Shown: positions 48,943 through 60,155, numbered from the stretch's first letter. The stretch is 64,000 nucleotides of DNA from Tragulus kanchil (GCA_022376925.1 JAIOJX010000025.1:182341801-182405800), one strand, 5' to 3'. Translations and numbers: made by a program. Notes: generated by a model not told the origin, from the sequence alone.

Positions 48943-49069
48943 GGACAAGAACTGCACGGCCATCTGGGAAGCCTTTAAAGGGGTGCTGGATAAAGATCCC
49001 TGTTCAGTGCTCCCCTCGGATTATGACCTTTTTATTAACCTCTCCAGACACGCCATTCCGAGAGACAAG
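48943..49069 (+). CDS. BST1: BST1 (CD157) exon 2
   Basis: Second coding exon (127 nt), not duplicated. The acceptor is a T-rich tract ending TTTTTTGCAG at 48942 and the donor is GTAACC at 49070. The first G completes an Arg codon from exon 1, and 42 further codons follow, ending phase 0. The protein carries DKNCTAIWEAFKGVLDKDPC and SDYDLFINLSRHAIPRDK, nearly the same as human BST1. Two of the cysteines conserved in the CD38/BST1/Aplysia cyclase family are here (KNC, DPC). NCT and NLS are candidate N-glycosylation sites. Confidence 0.96.
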
Positions 49070-49477
49070 GTAACCCTGCCTTCGCCTCAGCTCGGACGTT
49101 GCTCTGTTTCATCCGGCAGCCAGCTCCCAGCGAGTGCCAGCTGTGGGTGGGAAGGCGGCTCCGTCTTCCCCGATGCCCCTGGCTCCTGCCTGTCCTGGGC
49201 AGAAAGAACTTTCCTGTCAAGAAGTCAGTGCAGGAACCACCAGAACATCTGGGGTCACCACACATTTCCCACGGGGCCACTGTCCCTAGCCCGTTCTGAT
49301 CCGTCTCCATCCTAACTGGCTCCAGAGGCTTGAAGCTTGAGGACTTCAGAACCTCCAACCCCAATCTCAGTATCCTCCTGGGAGACCCATCCCCCTCTCT
49401 TCGGACCTTAAGACGAGGTCCATTCAGGAACAGATTCTTCAAGAAACTGGCTTAACATGCAAACATGTGGTTTATAT
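49070..49477 (+). other. BST1 intron 2, 5' part
   Basis: No repeat or exon recognised. The open frame here is read-through from exon 2 and carries no cyclase sequence. Confidence 0.5.
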
Positions 49478-49849
49478 CTCCGTATCCTGTCTCCACTCTA
49501 AGCCCTAAAACAGTGGAAATAAATGAGGACATCCTTGTAAATTGCCTGTTTAGAACAATGCCTTGAGTTTAAGGAAAGCTAGATACCACTTTTATTTCTC
49601 TGACATAAATTCTTTTTTTTTTTTCTTAACAAAGGACAGCTTTAGTTTTGACAGAAAATCTTGAGGTTTTCATTGTAAAGTCATGCAGCATTGATGTCTA
49701 CAAACGGATTTTTAAAAATTTGTAAACACACCTGAATGGAGGTGAGAAGTTCAAACATATAATAGGCTGAAAACATGATTTCTGAGTGTATGTGGCCTTT
49801 TAATCTTACAGTCGCTCTGTCAGTAAAAAGAGGAGCTGTTGCTATAATT

Positions 49850-49970
49850 GTTTTCTTGTCTTTTGGCTCTGCTGCACAGCGTGTGGGATCTTAGTTCCCC
49901 AGCCAGGCGTCCAGCCTGCACCCACTGCCTGGGAGGCGCAGTGTCTCACCGCCAGACCGCCAGGGAAGGC
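49850..49970 (-). mobile_element. CHR-type SINE fragment (left copy)
   Basis: TTTTGGCTCTGCTGCACAGC to AGACCGCCAGGGAAGGCC. Copy at 50957-51077. Confidence 0.75.
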
Positions 49971-50454
49971 CCTGGGCGCTGCTGTGTGTGCTCTCCTCTC
50001 TCACAGATGTTGATAGACTCCGTAGATACTGAGCCACTCTTATGTGCCAAGAGCTGTTGTCAGGGTTTTGGGTCCAACAGGGAACACCACAGCCTCCGCC
50101 CTTGGGTAACATCTAGTCCAGATCAAGACCCCAGTAGGAATACTGAGGATATGATGGTGTGATGAGGGAAATGTTATTTGTATTGTTGTCATGTGAAAAC
50201 ACTACCTTTATAGTGGAAACTATGAAGTATAATATAAAAGTCATGAATTTTGAGACAGTTTGCCCTTTAGGAATCCTTCTGTGATTATATGTCATCCTAA
50301 TCACAGCCATGAGAACAGAAGAGTTCACACTCCCCATTTTCCACTTGGGGAAACTGAGGCACGGAGAGATGACGTGCCTTGTTCATGATCATACATTTAG
50401 GATATGACAGACACAAGATCTGAACCCAGATCCCTTGATTTAAAAAAAAATTAT

Positions 50455-50589
50455 CAGGCTTCCCTGTTGGTTCAGATGGTAAAGAAGCTGCCGCAGTGCA
50501 GGAGGCCCAGGTTCCACCCTGGGTTGAGAAGATCCTGGAATGCAGCCTTCTCGCTGGCAGGGTTCCATGAACTGAGGAGCGGGACCGGC
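50455..50589 (+). mobile_element. Bov-tA SINE, copy 1 of 3 (damaged)
   Basis: GGCTTCCCTGTTGGTTCAGA head. Several bases are missing compared with 51562-51730 (copy 2). A headless third copy lies at 52698-52848. All three come from blocks 15 and 16. Confidence 0.85.
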
Positions 50590-51805
50590 TGTTTTATATT
50601 CCGTTCTGTCTCCACTCTAAGTGTGAAATAATGAGACATCCTTGTAAATTGCCTGTTTAGAACAATGCCTTGAGTTTAAGGAAAGCTAGATACCACTTTT
50701 ATTTCTCTGACATAAATTCTTTTTTTTTTTTCTTAACAAAGGACAGCTTTAGTTTTGACAGAAAATCTTGAGGTTTTCATTGTAAAGTCATGCAGCATTG
50801 ATGTCTACAAACGGATTTTTAAAAATTTGTAAACACACCTGAATGGAGGTGAGAAGTTCAAACATATAATAGGCTGAAAACATGATTTCTGAGTGTATGT
50901 GGCCTTTTAATCTTACAGTCGCTCTGTCAGTAAAAAGAGGAGCTGTTGCTATAATTGTTTTCTTGTCTTTTGGCTCTGCTGCACAGCGTGTGGGATCTTA
51001 GTTCCCCAGCCAGGCGTCCAGCCTGCACCCACTGCCTGGGAGGCGCAGTGTCTCACCGCCAGACCGCCAGGGAAGGCCCTGGGCGCTGCTGTGTGTGCTC
51101 TCCTCTCTCACAGATGTTGATAGACTCCGTAGATACTGAGCCACTCTTATGTGCCAAGAGCTGTTGTCAGGGTTTTGGGTCCAACAGGGAACACCACAGC
51201 CTCCGCCCTTGGGTAACATCTAGTCCAGATCAAGACCCCAGTAGGAATACTGAGGATATGATGGTGTGATGAGGGAAATGTTATTTGTATTGTTGTCATG
51301 TGAAAACACTACCTTTATAGTGGAAACTATGAAGTATAATATAAAAGTCATGAATTTTGAGACAGTTTGCCCTTTAGGAATCCTTCTGTGATTATATGTC
51401 ATCCTAATCACAGCCATGAGAACAGAAGAGTTCACACTCCCCATTTTCCACTTGGGGAAACTGAGGCACGGAGAGATGACGTGCCTTGTTCATGATCATA
51501 CATTTAGGATATGACAGACACAAGATCTGAACCCAGATCCCTTGATTTAAAAAAAAATTATCAGGCTTCCCTGTTGGTTCAGATGGTAAAGAAGCTGCCC
51601 GCAGTGCAGGAGGCCCAGGTTCCACCCCTGGGTTGAGAAGATCCCCTGGAGCAACCCACTGCAGCCTTCTCGCTGGCAGGGTTCCATGAACTGAGGAGCG
51701 GGACCGGCATAGTGTATGGGGCCAGCTGGACCGGACCGAGCAACATTCACTTTCACCTGTTTATCACTCTTTAAGTGCTAGGAGATATATGTGTGTGTGT
51801 GTGCG

Positions 51806-52016
51806 CTTAATCACTCAGGCGTGACCAACTCTTTGCAACCCCGTGGACTGTACCCTGCTATGCTCCTCTGTCCATGGAATTTCCCAGACAGGGATACTGG
51901 AATGTTGCCATTTCCTCCTCTCAGGGATCTTCCTGACCCAGGGATTGAACCTGCCTGTCTCCTGTGTCTTTTGCAGTGGCAGAGAGATTCTTTACCACTG
52001 ACCCACCAGGGAAGCC
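51806..52016 (-). mobile_element. Bov-tA SINE (left copy)
   Basis: TTAATCACTCAGGCGTGACC to CTGACCCACCAGGGAAGCCC, flanked on both sides by (TG)n runs. Copy at 52926-53136. Confidence 0.92.
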
Positions 52017-52304
52017 CATATATGTGTACATAGATATGTGTGTGTGTGTGTTTATATCTACCTGTCGCTTTTTTTTCACTGCTGGGAAAGTATTTCATCA
52101 ACATTTGCATGATACCCTTGCAATAAAGGGAAGAGAGCTGGTAGCACTCACCAAGGGGGGTCAATAAAGACAAAGTTGGGTGTCGTTAGGCAAGTCTCAG
52201 TTGAATGAGAAATGATTGTCCTGACTTGTCTTGATGGCACTGTGCCTGAAGAAATCTGCTGTGATTTTATTTTATATTTTCACTTTGTGTTGGTTTTTCC
52301 TTAG

Positions 52305-52440
52305 TCCCTGTTCTGGGAAAACAACCACCTCCTCGTCACCAGCTACGCAGAGAATGGCCGCCGCTTGGTGTCGCTGAGCAACGTTCTGTACGGCAGGGTT
52401 GGAGACTTCCTGAGCTGGTGTCGGCAGAGAAACGCCTCTG
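52305..52440 (+). CDS. BST1: BST1 (CD157) exon 3, left copy
   Basis: Third coding exon (136 nt, 45 codons plus one base). The acceptor is TTTTTCCTTAG at 52304 and the donor is GTAAGA at 52441. It encodes SLFWENNHLLVTSYAENG and then LSNVLYGRVGDFLSWCRQR. The Trp in SLFWEN aligns with an active-site tryptophan of this family (Trp125 in human CD38). The WC cysteine is conserved and NAS is a possible glycosylation site. It enters at phase 0 and leaves at phase 1, matching exon 4. This is the left copy of tandem block 16. It has Val (GTC, T at 52336) where the right copy has Ala; human BST1 also has Val here. Confidence 0.93.
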
Positions 52441-53424
52441 GTAAGACTTCTGCCCGAATCACAAGGACAGTCGGAGGTCCCTTTTTTGTGCATTTGCCAT
52501 TTGCGCTAAAGGCTTTCATATGCATTTATCCCAACAGATGGCGCCCAAATTCTCTTGGGTGAAGTGGTCATACTAATAATCAATAACAACAGCAATTGAG
52601 AGAGAGCGTGTCTGTCTTTTGCTAGGTCCTGTTTTAAGCACTTTACATTTATAGTAAGTTCCCTACATTTGAATGAGTTACATTATTTTTAGCTATGGGT
52701 TCAGATGGTAAAGAAGCTGCCCGCAGTGCAGGAGGCCCAGGTTCCACCCCTGGGTTGAGAAGATCCCTGAGCAACCCACTGCAGCCTTCTCGCTGGCAGG
52801 GTTCCATGAACTGAGGAGCGGGACCGGCATAGTGTATGGGGCCAGCTGGACCGGACCGAGCAACATTCACTTTCACCTGTTTATCACTCTTTAAGTGCTA
52901 GGAGATATATGTGTGTGTGTGTGCGCTTAATCACTCAGGCGTGACCAACTCTTTGCAACCCCGTGGACTGTACCCTGCTATGCTCCTCTGTCCATGGAAT
53001 TTCCCAGACAGGGATACTGGAATGTTGCCATTTCCTCCTCTCAGGGATCTTCCTGACCCAGGGATTGAACCTGCCTGTCTCCTGTGTCTTTTGCAGTGGC
53101 AGAGAGATTCTTTACCACTGACCCACCAGGGAAGCCCATATATGTGTACATAGATATGTGTGTGTGTGTGTTTATATCTACCTGTCGCTTTTTTTTCACT
53201 GCTGGGAAAGTATTTCATCAACATTTGCATGATACCCTTGCAATAAAGGGAAGAGAGCTGGTAGCACTCACCAAGGGGGGTCAATAAAGACAAAGTTGGG
53301 TGTCGTTAGGCAAGTCTCAGTTGAATGAGAAATGATTGTCCTGACTTGTCTTGATGGCACTGTGCCTGAAGAAATCTGCTGTGATTTTATTTTATATTTT
53401 CACTTTGTGTTGGTTTTTCCTTAG

Positions 53425-53560
53425 TCCCTGTTCTGGGAAAACAACCACCTCCTCGCCACCAGCTACGCAGAGAATGGCCGCCGCTTGGTGTCGCTGAGCA
53501 ACGTTCTGTACGGCAGGGTTGGAGACTTCCTGAGCTGGTGTCGGCAGAGAAACGCCTCTG
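53425..53560 (+). CDS. BST1: BST1 (CD157) exon 3, right copy
   Basis: Second copy of exon 3, 1120 bp downstream, with the same acceptor and donor. The only coding change I see is C at 53456 (GCC, Ala) against T at 52336 (GTC, Val). Because 136 is not a multiple of three, a transcript including both copies would lose frame in the second copy. The two copies therefore cannot both be constitutive exons of a working BST1. This looks like an allelic or sequencing difference between two overlapping contigs rather than a paralogous exon. Confidence 0.92.
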
Positions 53561-53804
53561 GTAAGACTTCTGCCCGAATCACAAGGACAGTCGGAGGTCC
53601 CTTTTTTGTGCATTTGCCATTTGCGCTAAAGGCTTTCATATGCATTTATCCCAACAGATGGCGCCCAAATTCTCTTGGGTGAAGTGGTCATACTAATAAT
53701 CAATAACAACAGCAATTGAGAGAGAGCGTGTCTGTCTTTTGCTAGGTCCTGTTTTAAGCACTTTACATTTATAGTAAGTTCCCTACATTTGAATGAGTTA
53801 CATT

Positions 53805-54393
53805 TCAAGAGTGAGCTCATTAAGTTCCGTTTGTAAGTCCAGCAGAGTAAGCCAGGTTCCCGACTAACACAATTGGCTGTATAGTAGTGTAGTGTAATAG
53901 GTTTATAATACTTGTCACACAAATAATACATAAAAAACAAACTCCGAAAGAAACACTTTTAACCTTACAGCACAGGATCTTGGAAAGTACAGTCATGCAG
54001 GACAACAGCTGCCACCCAGGGGCTGGCATTGCGTGAACAGGCAAGAACAGTGCCTGACTGGAGGAGGGAGAGGAGGTGGGAGATGGTGGCGCTGAAGGGT
54101 CCTCAGCCATAGGAGACGGGGGGCAAGCTGCCCTGTCACTCATGCCTGATGTGAATCAGGTGCGTGGTCACAAAGGCGTGCAGTAGGCGAGTTACTGTAT
54201 TACCTCATTTATTTCCTGCAGCATCCCCATAGGATAGGTCCTCTCCTGATTCCTGTTTTAACAAATGAGGAAACGGAGGCACAGCAAGGTTGAGAAACGC
54301 GCTCAGGAGTGCACGGCATGTTAGCAGCAGAGTTAGACCATCTGGCTCCAGAGTCCTGCATGCCTTTTGAGACAGAGCTGTGCCTCTGACGAT
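53805..54393 (+). other. BST1 intron 3 sequence
   Basis: Apparently unique, GC-moderate sequence with no recognised exon. Short minus-strand frames only. Confidence 0.45.
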
Positions 54394-56545
54394 CGTGAGG
54401 CCTGTCCTCAGAGGGGCGAACCGAAGCTTACGGAAGTTAAATGACTCGGAGAATGGGCCCCAAGGTTCACCACTCTTATCCCTCATGCTGAAGCCACACC
54501 AGACCACTAGCAGATATTTGAGATTCACATTGTCCTCGGAAAAATAAATGCACAACATGAGAGTTGTGCGTTGATTTTGTCTAGGGCCAGATGAGGACTA
54601 TGGTCTGGGAGACAGCATCTCAGATTGCTCTGAAAGGTCAGTGCTGTACATGATTTTAGTAAAGGAGGTGCGTCAGGTCAGGCACTCACTTTGGCCGAAG
54701 CTTGCTGCTAGTCACGAGGTGCAGACGTCATCCTGAAGTAGTGCTTTTCGAGGTACAAGTAGATGCAAGAATTAGGCTCATAAAATCTTCTCTTGAAAAT
54801 ATCTGACTCTCCGAAGACCTGTTCTGCCAGTTTTTCCCAGAGCACAGAGGCCTTATTTCTGATCTCCACCCTAAACTCCCTTCGCGGGATGTAGGAACTC
54901 AGCAGCTGTAGTACCTCATAACGTCATCCCTGTAGAGCTGGCTGGCAAGTGCCGACGTGTAGTTGGAAAAATCACAGTGAGTGTTGAAGTCACAAGGGCT
55001 GACTTGTGGTAATGCAAGCACTTGTCAATCATTGACGCCCATGCTTCCAAGATTTGGGCTAATTGGAGAAGACATTTCTCCCAATAAGGCAAAAGGAAAA
55101 GAATTATAATGTATGTAAATGTTAAATATATATAATTTAAATAGTATATAATTTATAGTATAATATTATTATATATATTTGTGGATATATATATATAGGT
55201 TGGAGTGGGAAATGGCAGCCCACTCCAGCATCCATGCCTAGACAGTTCCATGGACAGAGGAGCACGGTGGGCTAGAGTCCATGGGGTCGCAAAGAGGCAT
55301 AAGTGAGCACATGCACACACATCAGTATAAGTATCACTTGCTAGAGCGCCAGTAGAGAAAGGACCCATCTCTTCCTTCTTCTTCACCGTCTTTGCGTTTT
55401 TGTGGAGCAAAATGACAAATGTCTTCGCGTCAGGTGTTCTTGGCAAATGGACCCATCTCTCTTCCGCTCAGTCTGAGCCTTTTGGACGATTACCGTGAGG
55501 CCTGTCCTCAGAGGCGAACGAAGCTTACGGAAGTTAAATGACTCGGAGAATGGGCCCCAAGGTTCACCACTCTTATCCCTCATGCTGAAGCCACACCAGA
55601 CCACTAGCAGATATTTGAGATTCACATTGTCCTCGGAAAAATAAATGCACAACATGAGAGTTGTGCGTTGATTTTGTCTAGGGCCAGATGAGGACTATGG
55701 TCTGGGAGACAGCATCTCAGATTGCTCTGAAAGGTCAGTGCTGTACATGATTTTAGTAAAGGAGGTGCGTCAGGTCAGGCACTCACTTTGGCCGAAGCTT
55801 GCTGCTAGTCACGAGGTGCAGACGTCATCCTGAAGTAGTGCTTTTCGAGGTACAAGTAGATGCAAGAATTAGGCTCATAAAATCTTCTCTTGAAAATATC
55901 TGACTCTCCGAAGACCTGTTCTGCCAGTTTTTCCCAGAGCACAGAGGCCTTATTTCTGATCTCCACCCTAAACTCCCTTCGCGGGATGTAGGAACTCAGC
56001 AGCTGTAGTACCTCATAACGTCATCCCTGTAGAGCTGGCTGGCAAGTGCCGACGTGTAGTTGGAAAAATCACAGTGAGTGTTGAAGTCACAAGGGCTGAC
56101 TTGTGGTAATGCAAGCACTTGTCAATCATTGACGCCCATGCTTCCAAGATTTGGGCTAATTGGAGAAGACATTTCTCCCAATAAGGCAAAAGGAAAAGAA
56201 TTATAATGTATGTAAATGTTAAATATATATAATTTAAATAGTATATAATTTATAGTATAATATTATTATATATATTTGTGGATATATATATATAGGTTGG
56301 AGTGGGAAATGGCAGCCCACTCCAGCATCCATGCCTAGACAGTTCCATGGACAGAGGAGCACGGTGGGCTAGAGTCCATGGGGTCGCAAAGAGGCATAAG
56401 TGAGCACATGCACACACATCAGTATAAGTATCACTTGCTAGAGCGCCAGTAGAGAAAGGACCCATCTCTTCCTTCTTCTTCACCGTCTTTGCGTTTTTGT
56501 GGAGCAAAATGACAAATGTCTTCGCGTCAGGGGTGTTCCCTTGGC
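54394..56545 (+). repeat. Tandem block 17, period 1097-1100
   Basis: Left copy about 54394-55446, filler 55447-55493, right copy 55494-56545. Deletions are at both inner ends (GAGGGGCGAACCG/GAGGCGAACG and AGGTGTTCTTGG/AGGGGTGTTCCCTTGG). Confidence 0.93.
55196..55300 (+). mobile_element. Bov-A fragment (left copy)
   Basis: TTGGAGTGGGAAATGGCAGC to ATGGGGTCGCAAAGAGGCAT, preceded by a TA-rich run (55110-55195). Copy at 56295-56400. Confidence 0.85.
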
Positions 56546-56627
56546 AGACCTCCTGTGGGCCTGGGTGGGCGGCACTGTGGATTTTAAGCCCATCTACATG
56601 CAGAGTGAGCATCCGTATATTTATGGA

Positions 56628-56735
56628 GGGACTTCCCTGGTAGCCCAGGGGTTAAGATTTCACTTTACAATGCAGGCGGTGTGGATTTGAACCCTGGCTT
56701 GGGAGCTAAGATCCCAGTGCCTCTTGACCAGAAAG
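56628..56735 (+). mobile_element. CHR-type SINE fragment
   Basis: GGACTTCCCTGGTAGCCCAG head, 180 bp before BST1 exon 4. Confidence 0.8.
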
Positions 56736-56911
56736 TAAAAACATTAACAAGAAACAATATCATAACAAATACAAAGGATTTTTTAAAAAAAGATCCAAAT
56801 AAAAAATCTTCATGTATAAATACGTATATTGTGGATCCAGTAAATATTTTCAATAAATTCCTCCCTGTTATACTCTTTGAAGTGAAATGTGTCTGTTTGT
56901 TTTCTCTGCAG

Positions 56912-56994
56912 GACTCGACTACCAATCCTGTCCAACATCGGAAGATTGTGAAAACAACGCTGTGGATTCTTACTGGAGAAGCGCCTCCGTCCAG
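56912..56994 (+). CDS. BST1: BST1 (CD157) exon 4, left copy
   Basis: Fourth coding exon (83 nt). The acceptor is TTTTCTCTGCAG at 56911 and the donor is GTAATC at 56995. Two bases complete a Gly codon begun in exon 3, then 27 codons encode LDYQSCPTSEDCENNAVDSY followed by WRSASVQ; human BST1 has almost the same segment. The cysteines in QSC and EDC are family-conserved. The Trp in DSYW aligns with the second active-site Trp of CD38 (Trp189). It ends phase 0. The catalytic glutamate and the GPI signal are encoded by later exons that lie outside the window. Confidence 0.94.
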
Positions 56995-57699
56995 GTAATC
57001 CTGGGGCGCCAGGCTGGGTGGCCGAGCAGGGCTGGAACCTGTGCGCAGGGGGCCGGAGGGGTCCGAGGCGGGGCCGTCGAGTCATTCCTTACCTTCTCGC
57101 AGTCTCACTGTCTACCCTTGCTGCATTCTGCTTCACCCTGTCTGCTCTATAAAGGCGCGAGGATTCAAGAAGCTGAAGTGCTTACTGCAGTGCCTGGCAC
57201 AGAGGAGATATTCCGAGCGGTAGCGTCAGAGGACGGTACTAGACAGTCGTTACTGTGAACTGTCATGTCATCATTGTTAGCATTTCAAATCACTGTGATT
57301 TTGGTTGTGGTGTGAGTGGATAACCAAAATCCCAGAGCCTGGGACCCCTGAGGTCTAAATGTGGGCACAAGAAGGGTCCACAAGGCTGATATTCATGGGG
57401 GGCGAAAATCACCAGGAAAGTTAAAGGGTGGAATGTTTAGCTCAGTGCCCAACAGAGAGCCATCAATGGTTGACTGTTAGCTGCACTGACTAGGAGGCTG
57501 GTAACGTCAAGTCCTTCTGCCACCAAACCCCTTTCAGGGTTAGCTGAGTTTCTTTTGGTCTCATTTCCTGCCCTGAGTCACCAGGCGTCCACTGAGCTCA
57601 CTGGTGGTCAGTGAGGGAGACTTTGGTCAAATCCTCTGCTACAGCTACAGTTGGGAATGAAGCCTAGGATGGCTCCAGACAAAGGTGTTCTTTTTTTTT

Positions 57700-57967
57700 T
57701 TTCTTAAATTTTGGCCAATTTTATTGGTTATTCATTTATTTATTTATTTCCATCCATCTGTATTCTTTGGCCTGTGTGGGCCTGCTATAGTGGTGGCCTC
57801 TCTCTTCGCAGAGCACTGGTTCTGGGTGCATGTGCTCCAGAGCGCTGGCTGGTAATTGGACACACTGGTCCAGTCTCTGTGGCACGTGGGATCTTCCCAG
57901 GCCTGGGATTGAACTGGTGCCCTTTGCACTGCAAGGTAGACTCTTATTGGGCCACCAGGGAGGCCCT
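57700..57967 (-). mobile_element. CHR-like SINE (left copy)
   Basis: T-run, TTTTGGCCAATTTTATTGG and GGCACGTGGGATCTTCCCAG to CCACCAGGGAGGCCC. Copy at 58840-59107. Confidence 0.9.
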
Positions 57968-58051
57968 TTTTTTTTTTTTTTTAATAATTGAATTTGTTTA
58001 TTTTTAATTGAAGTATAATTGCTCTACAATATTGTGTTTGTTTCTCTGCAG

Positions 58052-58134
58052 GACTCGACTACCAATCCTGTCCAACATCGGAAGATTGTGAAAACAACGC
58101 TGTGGATTCTTACTGGAGAAGCGCCTCCGTCCAG
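58052..58134 (+). CDS. BST1: BST1 (CD157) exon 4, right copy
   Basis: Second copy of exon 4, 1140 bp downstream, with identical coding sequence and donor. Its acceptor tract has been welded onto an L1 fragment (ATTGTGTTTG directly before TTTCTCTGCAG), so most of the natural upstream intron is missing here, whereas the left copy has a full intron on its left. At 83 nt, including both copies would shift the frame. Part of tandem block 18. Confidence 0.93.
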
Positions 58135-59112
58135 GTAATCCTGGGGCGCCAGGCTGGGTGGCCGAGCAGGGCTGGAACCTGTGCGCAGGGGGCCGGAGGG
58201 GTCCGAGGCGGGGCCGTCGAGTCATTCCTTACCTTCTCGCAGTCTCACTGTCTACCCTTGCTGCATTCTGCTTCACCCTGTCTGCTCTATAAAGGCGCGA
58301 GGATTCAAGAAGCTGAAGTGCTTACTGCAGTGCCTGGCACAGAGGAGATATTCCGAGCGGTAGCGTCAGAGGACGGTACTAGACAGTCGTTACTGTGAAC
58401 TGTCATGTCATCATTGTTAGCATTTCAAATCACTGTGATTTTGGTTGTGGTGTGAGTGGATAACCAAAATCCCAGAGCCTGGGACCCCTGAGGTCTAAAT
58501 GTGGGCACAAGAAGGGTCCACAAGGCTGATATTCATGGGGGGCGAAAATCACCAGGAAAGTTAAAGGGTGGAATGTTTAGCTCAGTGCCCAACAGAGAGC
58601 CATCAATGGTTGACTGTTAGCTGCACTGACTAGGAGGCTGGTAACGTCAAGTCCTTCTGCCACCAAACCCCTTTCAGGGTTAGCTGAGTTTCTTTTGGTC
58701 TCATTTCCTGCCCTGAGTCACCAGGCGTCCACTGAGCTCACTGGTGGTCAGTGAGGGAGACTTTGGTCAAATCCTCTGCTACAGCTACAGTTGGGAATGA
58801 AGCCTAGGATGGCTCCAGACAAAGGTGTTCTTTTTTTTTTTTCTTAAATTTTGGCCAATTTTATTGGTTATTCATTTATTTATTTATTTCCATCCATCTG
58901 TATTCTTTGGCCTGTGTGGGCCTGCTATAGTGGTGGCCTCTCTCTTCGCAGAGCACTGGTTCTGGGTGCATGTGCTCCAGAGCGCTGGCTGGTAATTGGA
59001 CACACTGGTCCAGTCTCTGTGGCACGTGGGATCTTCCCAGGCCTGGGATTGAACTGGTGCCCTTTGCACTGCAAGGTAGACTCTTATTGGGCCACCAGGG
59101 AGGCCCTTTTTT

Positions 59113-59195
59113 TTTTTTTTTTAATAATTGAATTTGTTTATTTTTAATTGAAGTATAATTGCTCTACAATATTGTGTTGGTTTCTGCCAAGCTCA
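59113..59195 (-). mobile_element. L1 3' fragment
   Basis: TTATTTTTAATTGAAGTATA then TTGCTCTACAATATTGTGTT. The left copy (57973-58038) is cut at the block 18 junction. Confidence 0.6.
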
Positions 59196-59850
59196 GAGGG
59201 GTTATTCTTCCTCTCTCTCTCTGCCAACCCCAGGGAACCCTCTACCTGTGCCTGCCCACAGGTTCTGCCTAGAGTTCAGGGTCCAGTAGAGAGCTGCTCG
59301 AGGCCCTCACTGATGAGGCAGGGGGGGCTGCATGTGGGTGCAGCATCACCTGAATTTGGCATCCTAATGACCACTCGGGTGATGTCAACATTGCCAAGGG
59401 ATCCTGTTCAGGTGACTCAGGGGTGACGTCAACATCATATGTAGAAAAACCCGTACTCCACCCAGAGGATCTGTCTTATTTCAAAGTGTGCTCCAGGCCA
59501 CCCCCGACTCTAGAATGACAGTCTAATGAGTGTGTCCACATTTTATGAACCCTCAGCACGCGCTGGGTAGTCTGAACATGAAGAGAGATAGAAGAGTGTG
59601 GATATATTGATGGGGAGAGGGTCTGAACCATGGCAGAGGACTATTCTGTTACCATAAGTATTATTTTAAATGATCTGATCGTCACAGCAAGCCTATAGGG
59701 TAGGGGCTCTGACTATCCTTGTTTTACAGACAGGAAAATGAGGCCGAGAAAGTTATCCAGACTTCCCTTTGAGCCAATATGTGCAGCAGCTATAGACCCT
59801 GACTTCGTACAGCTTTGCCGTACCTGCAAGTCTTTCTTTCTTTCTTTCTT
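59196..59850 (+). other. BST1 intron 4 sequence
   Basis: No recent repeat or exon recognised. BST1 exon 5 was looked for in 58135-64000 and not found. Confidence 0.45.
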
Positions 59851-59854
59851 TTTT

Positions 59855-60030
59855 TTAATTTTGGCCTCTTTTATTGATTTTTTATCCATTTATTTTCATC
59901 CATCTTTTACCCTTTGGCATGTGGGGCCTCCTATTGGCAAGTAGGACCTTCGTGGGCCAGGGATCGAACCGGTGCCCCTTGCACTGCAAGGCAGACGCCT
60001 TACCCACTGGACCATCAAGGAAGCCCTCAT
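59855..60030 (-). mobile_element. CHR-like SINE, internally deleted
   Basis: TTTTGGCCTCTTTTATTGAT head part and GGACCATCAAGGAAGCCC end, with most of the middle missing. Confidence 0.85.
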
Positions 60031-60039
60031 GCCTTTTTC

Positions 60040-60155
60040 TTTTTTTCCCAGCTGTGCCACGTGGCATTCAGCATCTTATTTCTCTGACTTGTTATTGAAC
60101 CTGTGCACCCTACGATAGAAGAACAGAGTCTTAATCATTAAGGAAGTCCCGACAT
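60040..60155 (-). mobile_element. CHR-type SINE fragment
   Basis: CAGCTGTGCCACGTGGCATT to ATTAAGGAAGTCCC. Its last part is where block 19 begins. Confidence 0.7.

Larger units (their letters stand above)
49478..51708 (+). repeat. Tandem block 15, period 1107-1119
   Basis: Left copy about 49478-50589, right copy about 50590-51708. Deletions occur in the first 40 bp of the right copy (AGCCCTAAAACAGTGG against AGTGTG) and in the last 120 bp of the left copy (GATCCTGGAATGC against GATCCCCTGGAGCAACCCACTGC). Confidence 0.94.
51576..53804 (+). repeat. Tandem block 16, period 1120-1122 (BST1 exon 3)
   Basis: Left copy 51576-52684, filler 52685-52697, right copy 52698-53804. It contains BST1 exon 3. 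Differences are GATCCCCTGGAG/GATCCCTGAG near the left end of the right copy and the T/C at 52336/53456. Confidence 0.95.
56899..59178 (+). repeat. Tandem block 18, period about 1140 (BST1 exon 4)
   Basis: Left copy about 56899-58038, right copy about 58039-59178, joined at GTTTG microhomology. It contains BST1 exon 4 and a CHR-type SINE. The copies are otherwise indistinguishable. Confidence 0.95.

Noticed and set aside
54585..54636. Exon-like 52-bp open segment with AG and GT borders in BST1 intron 3
   Set aside because: It can follow exon 3 in frame (GPDEDYGLG) but ends in the wrong phase for exon 4, has no counterpart in known BST1, and is repeated only because of block 17.
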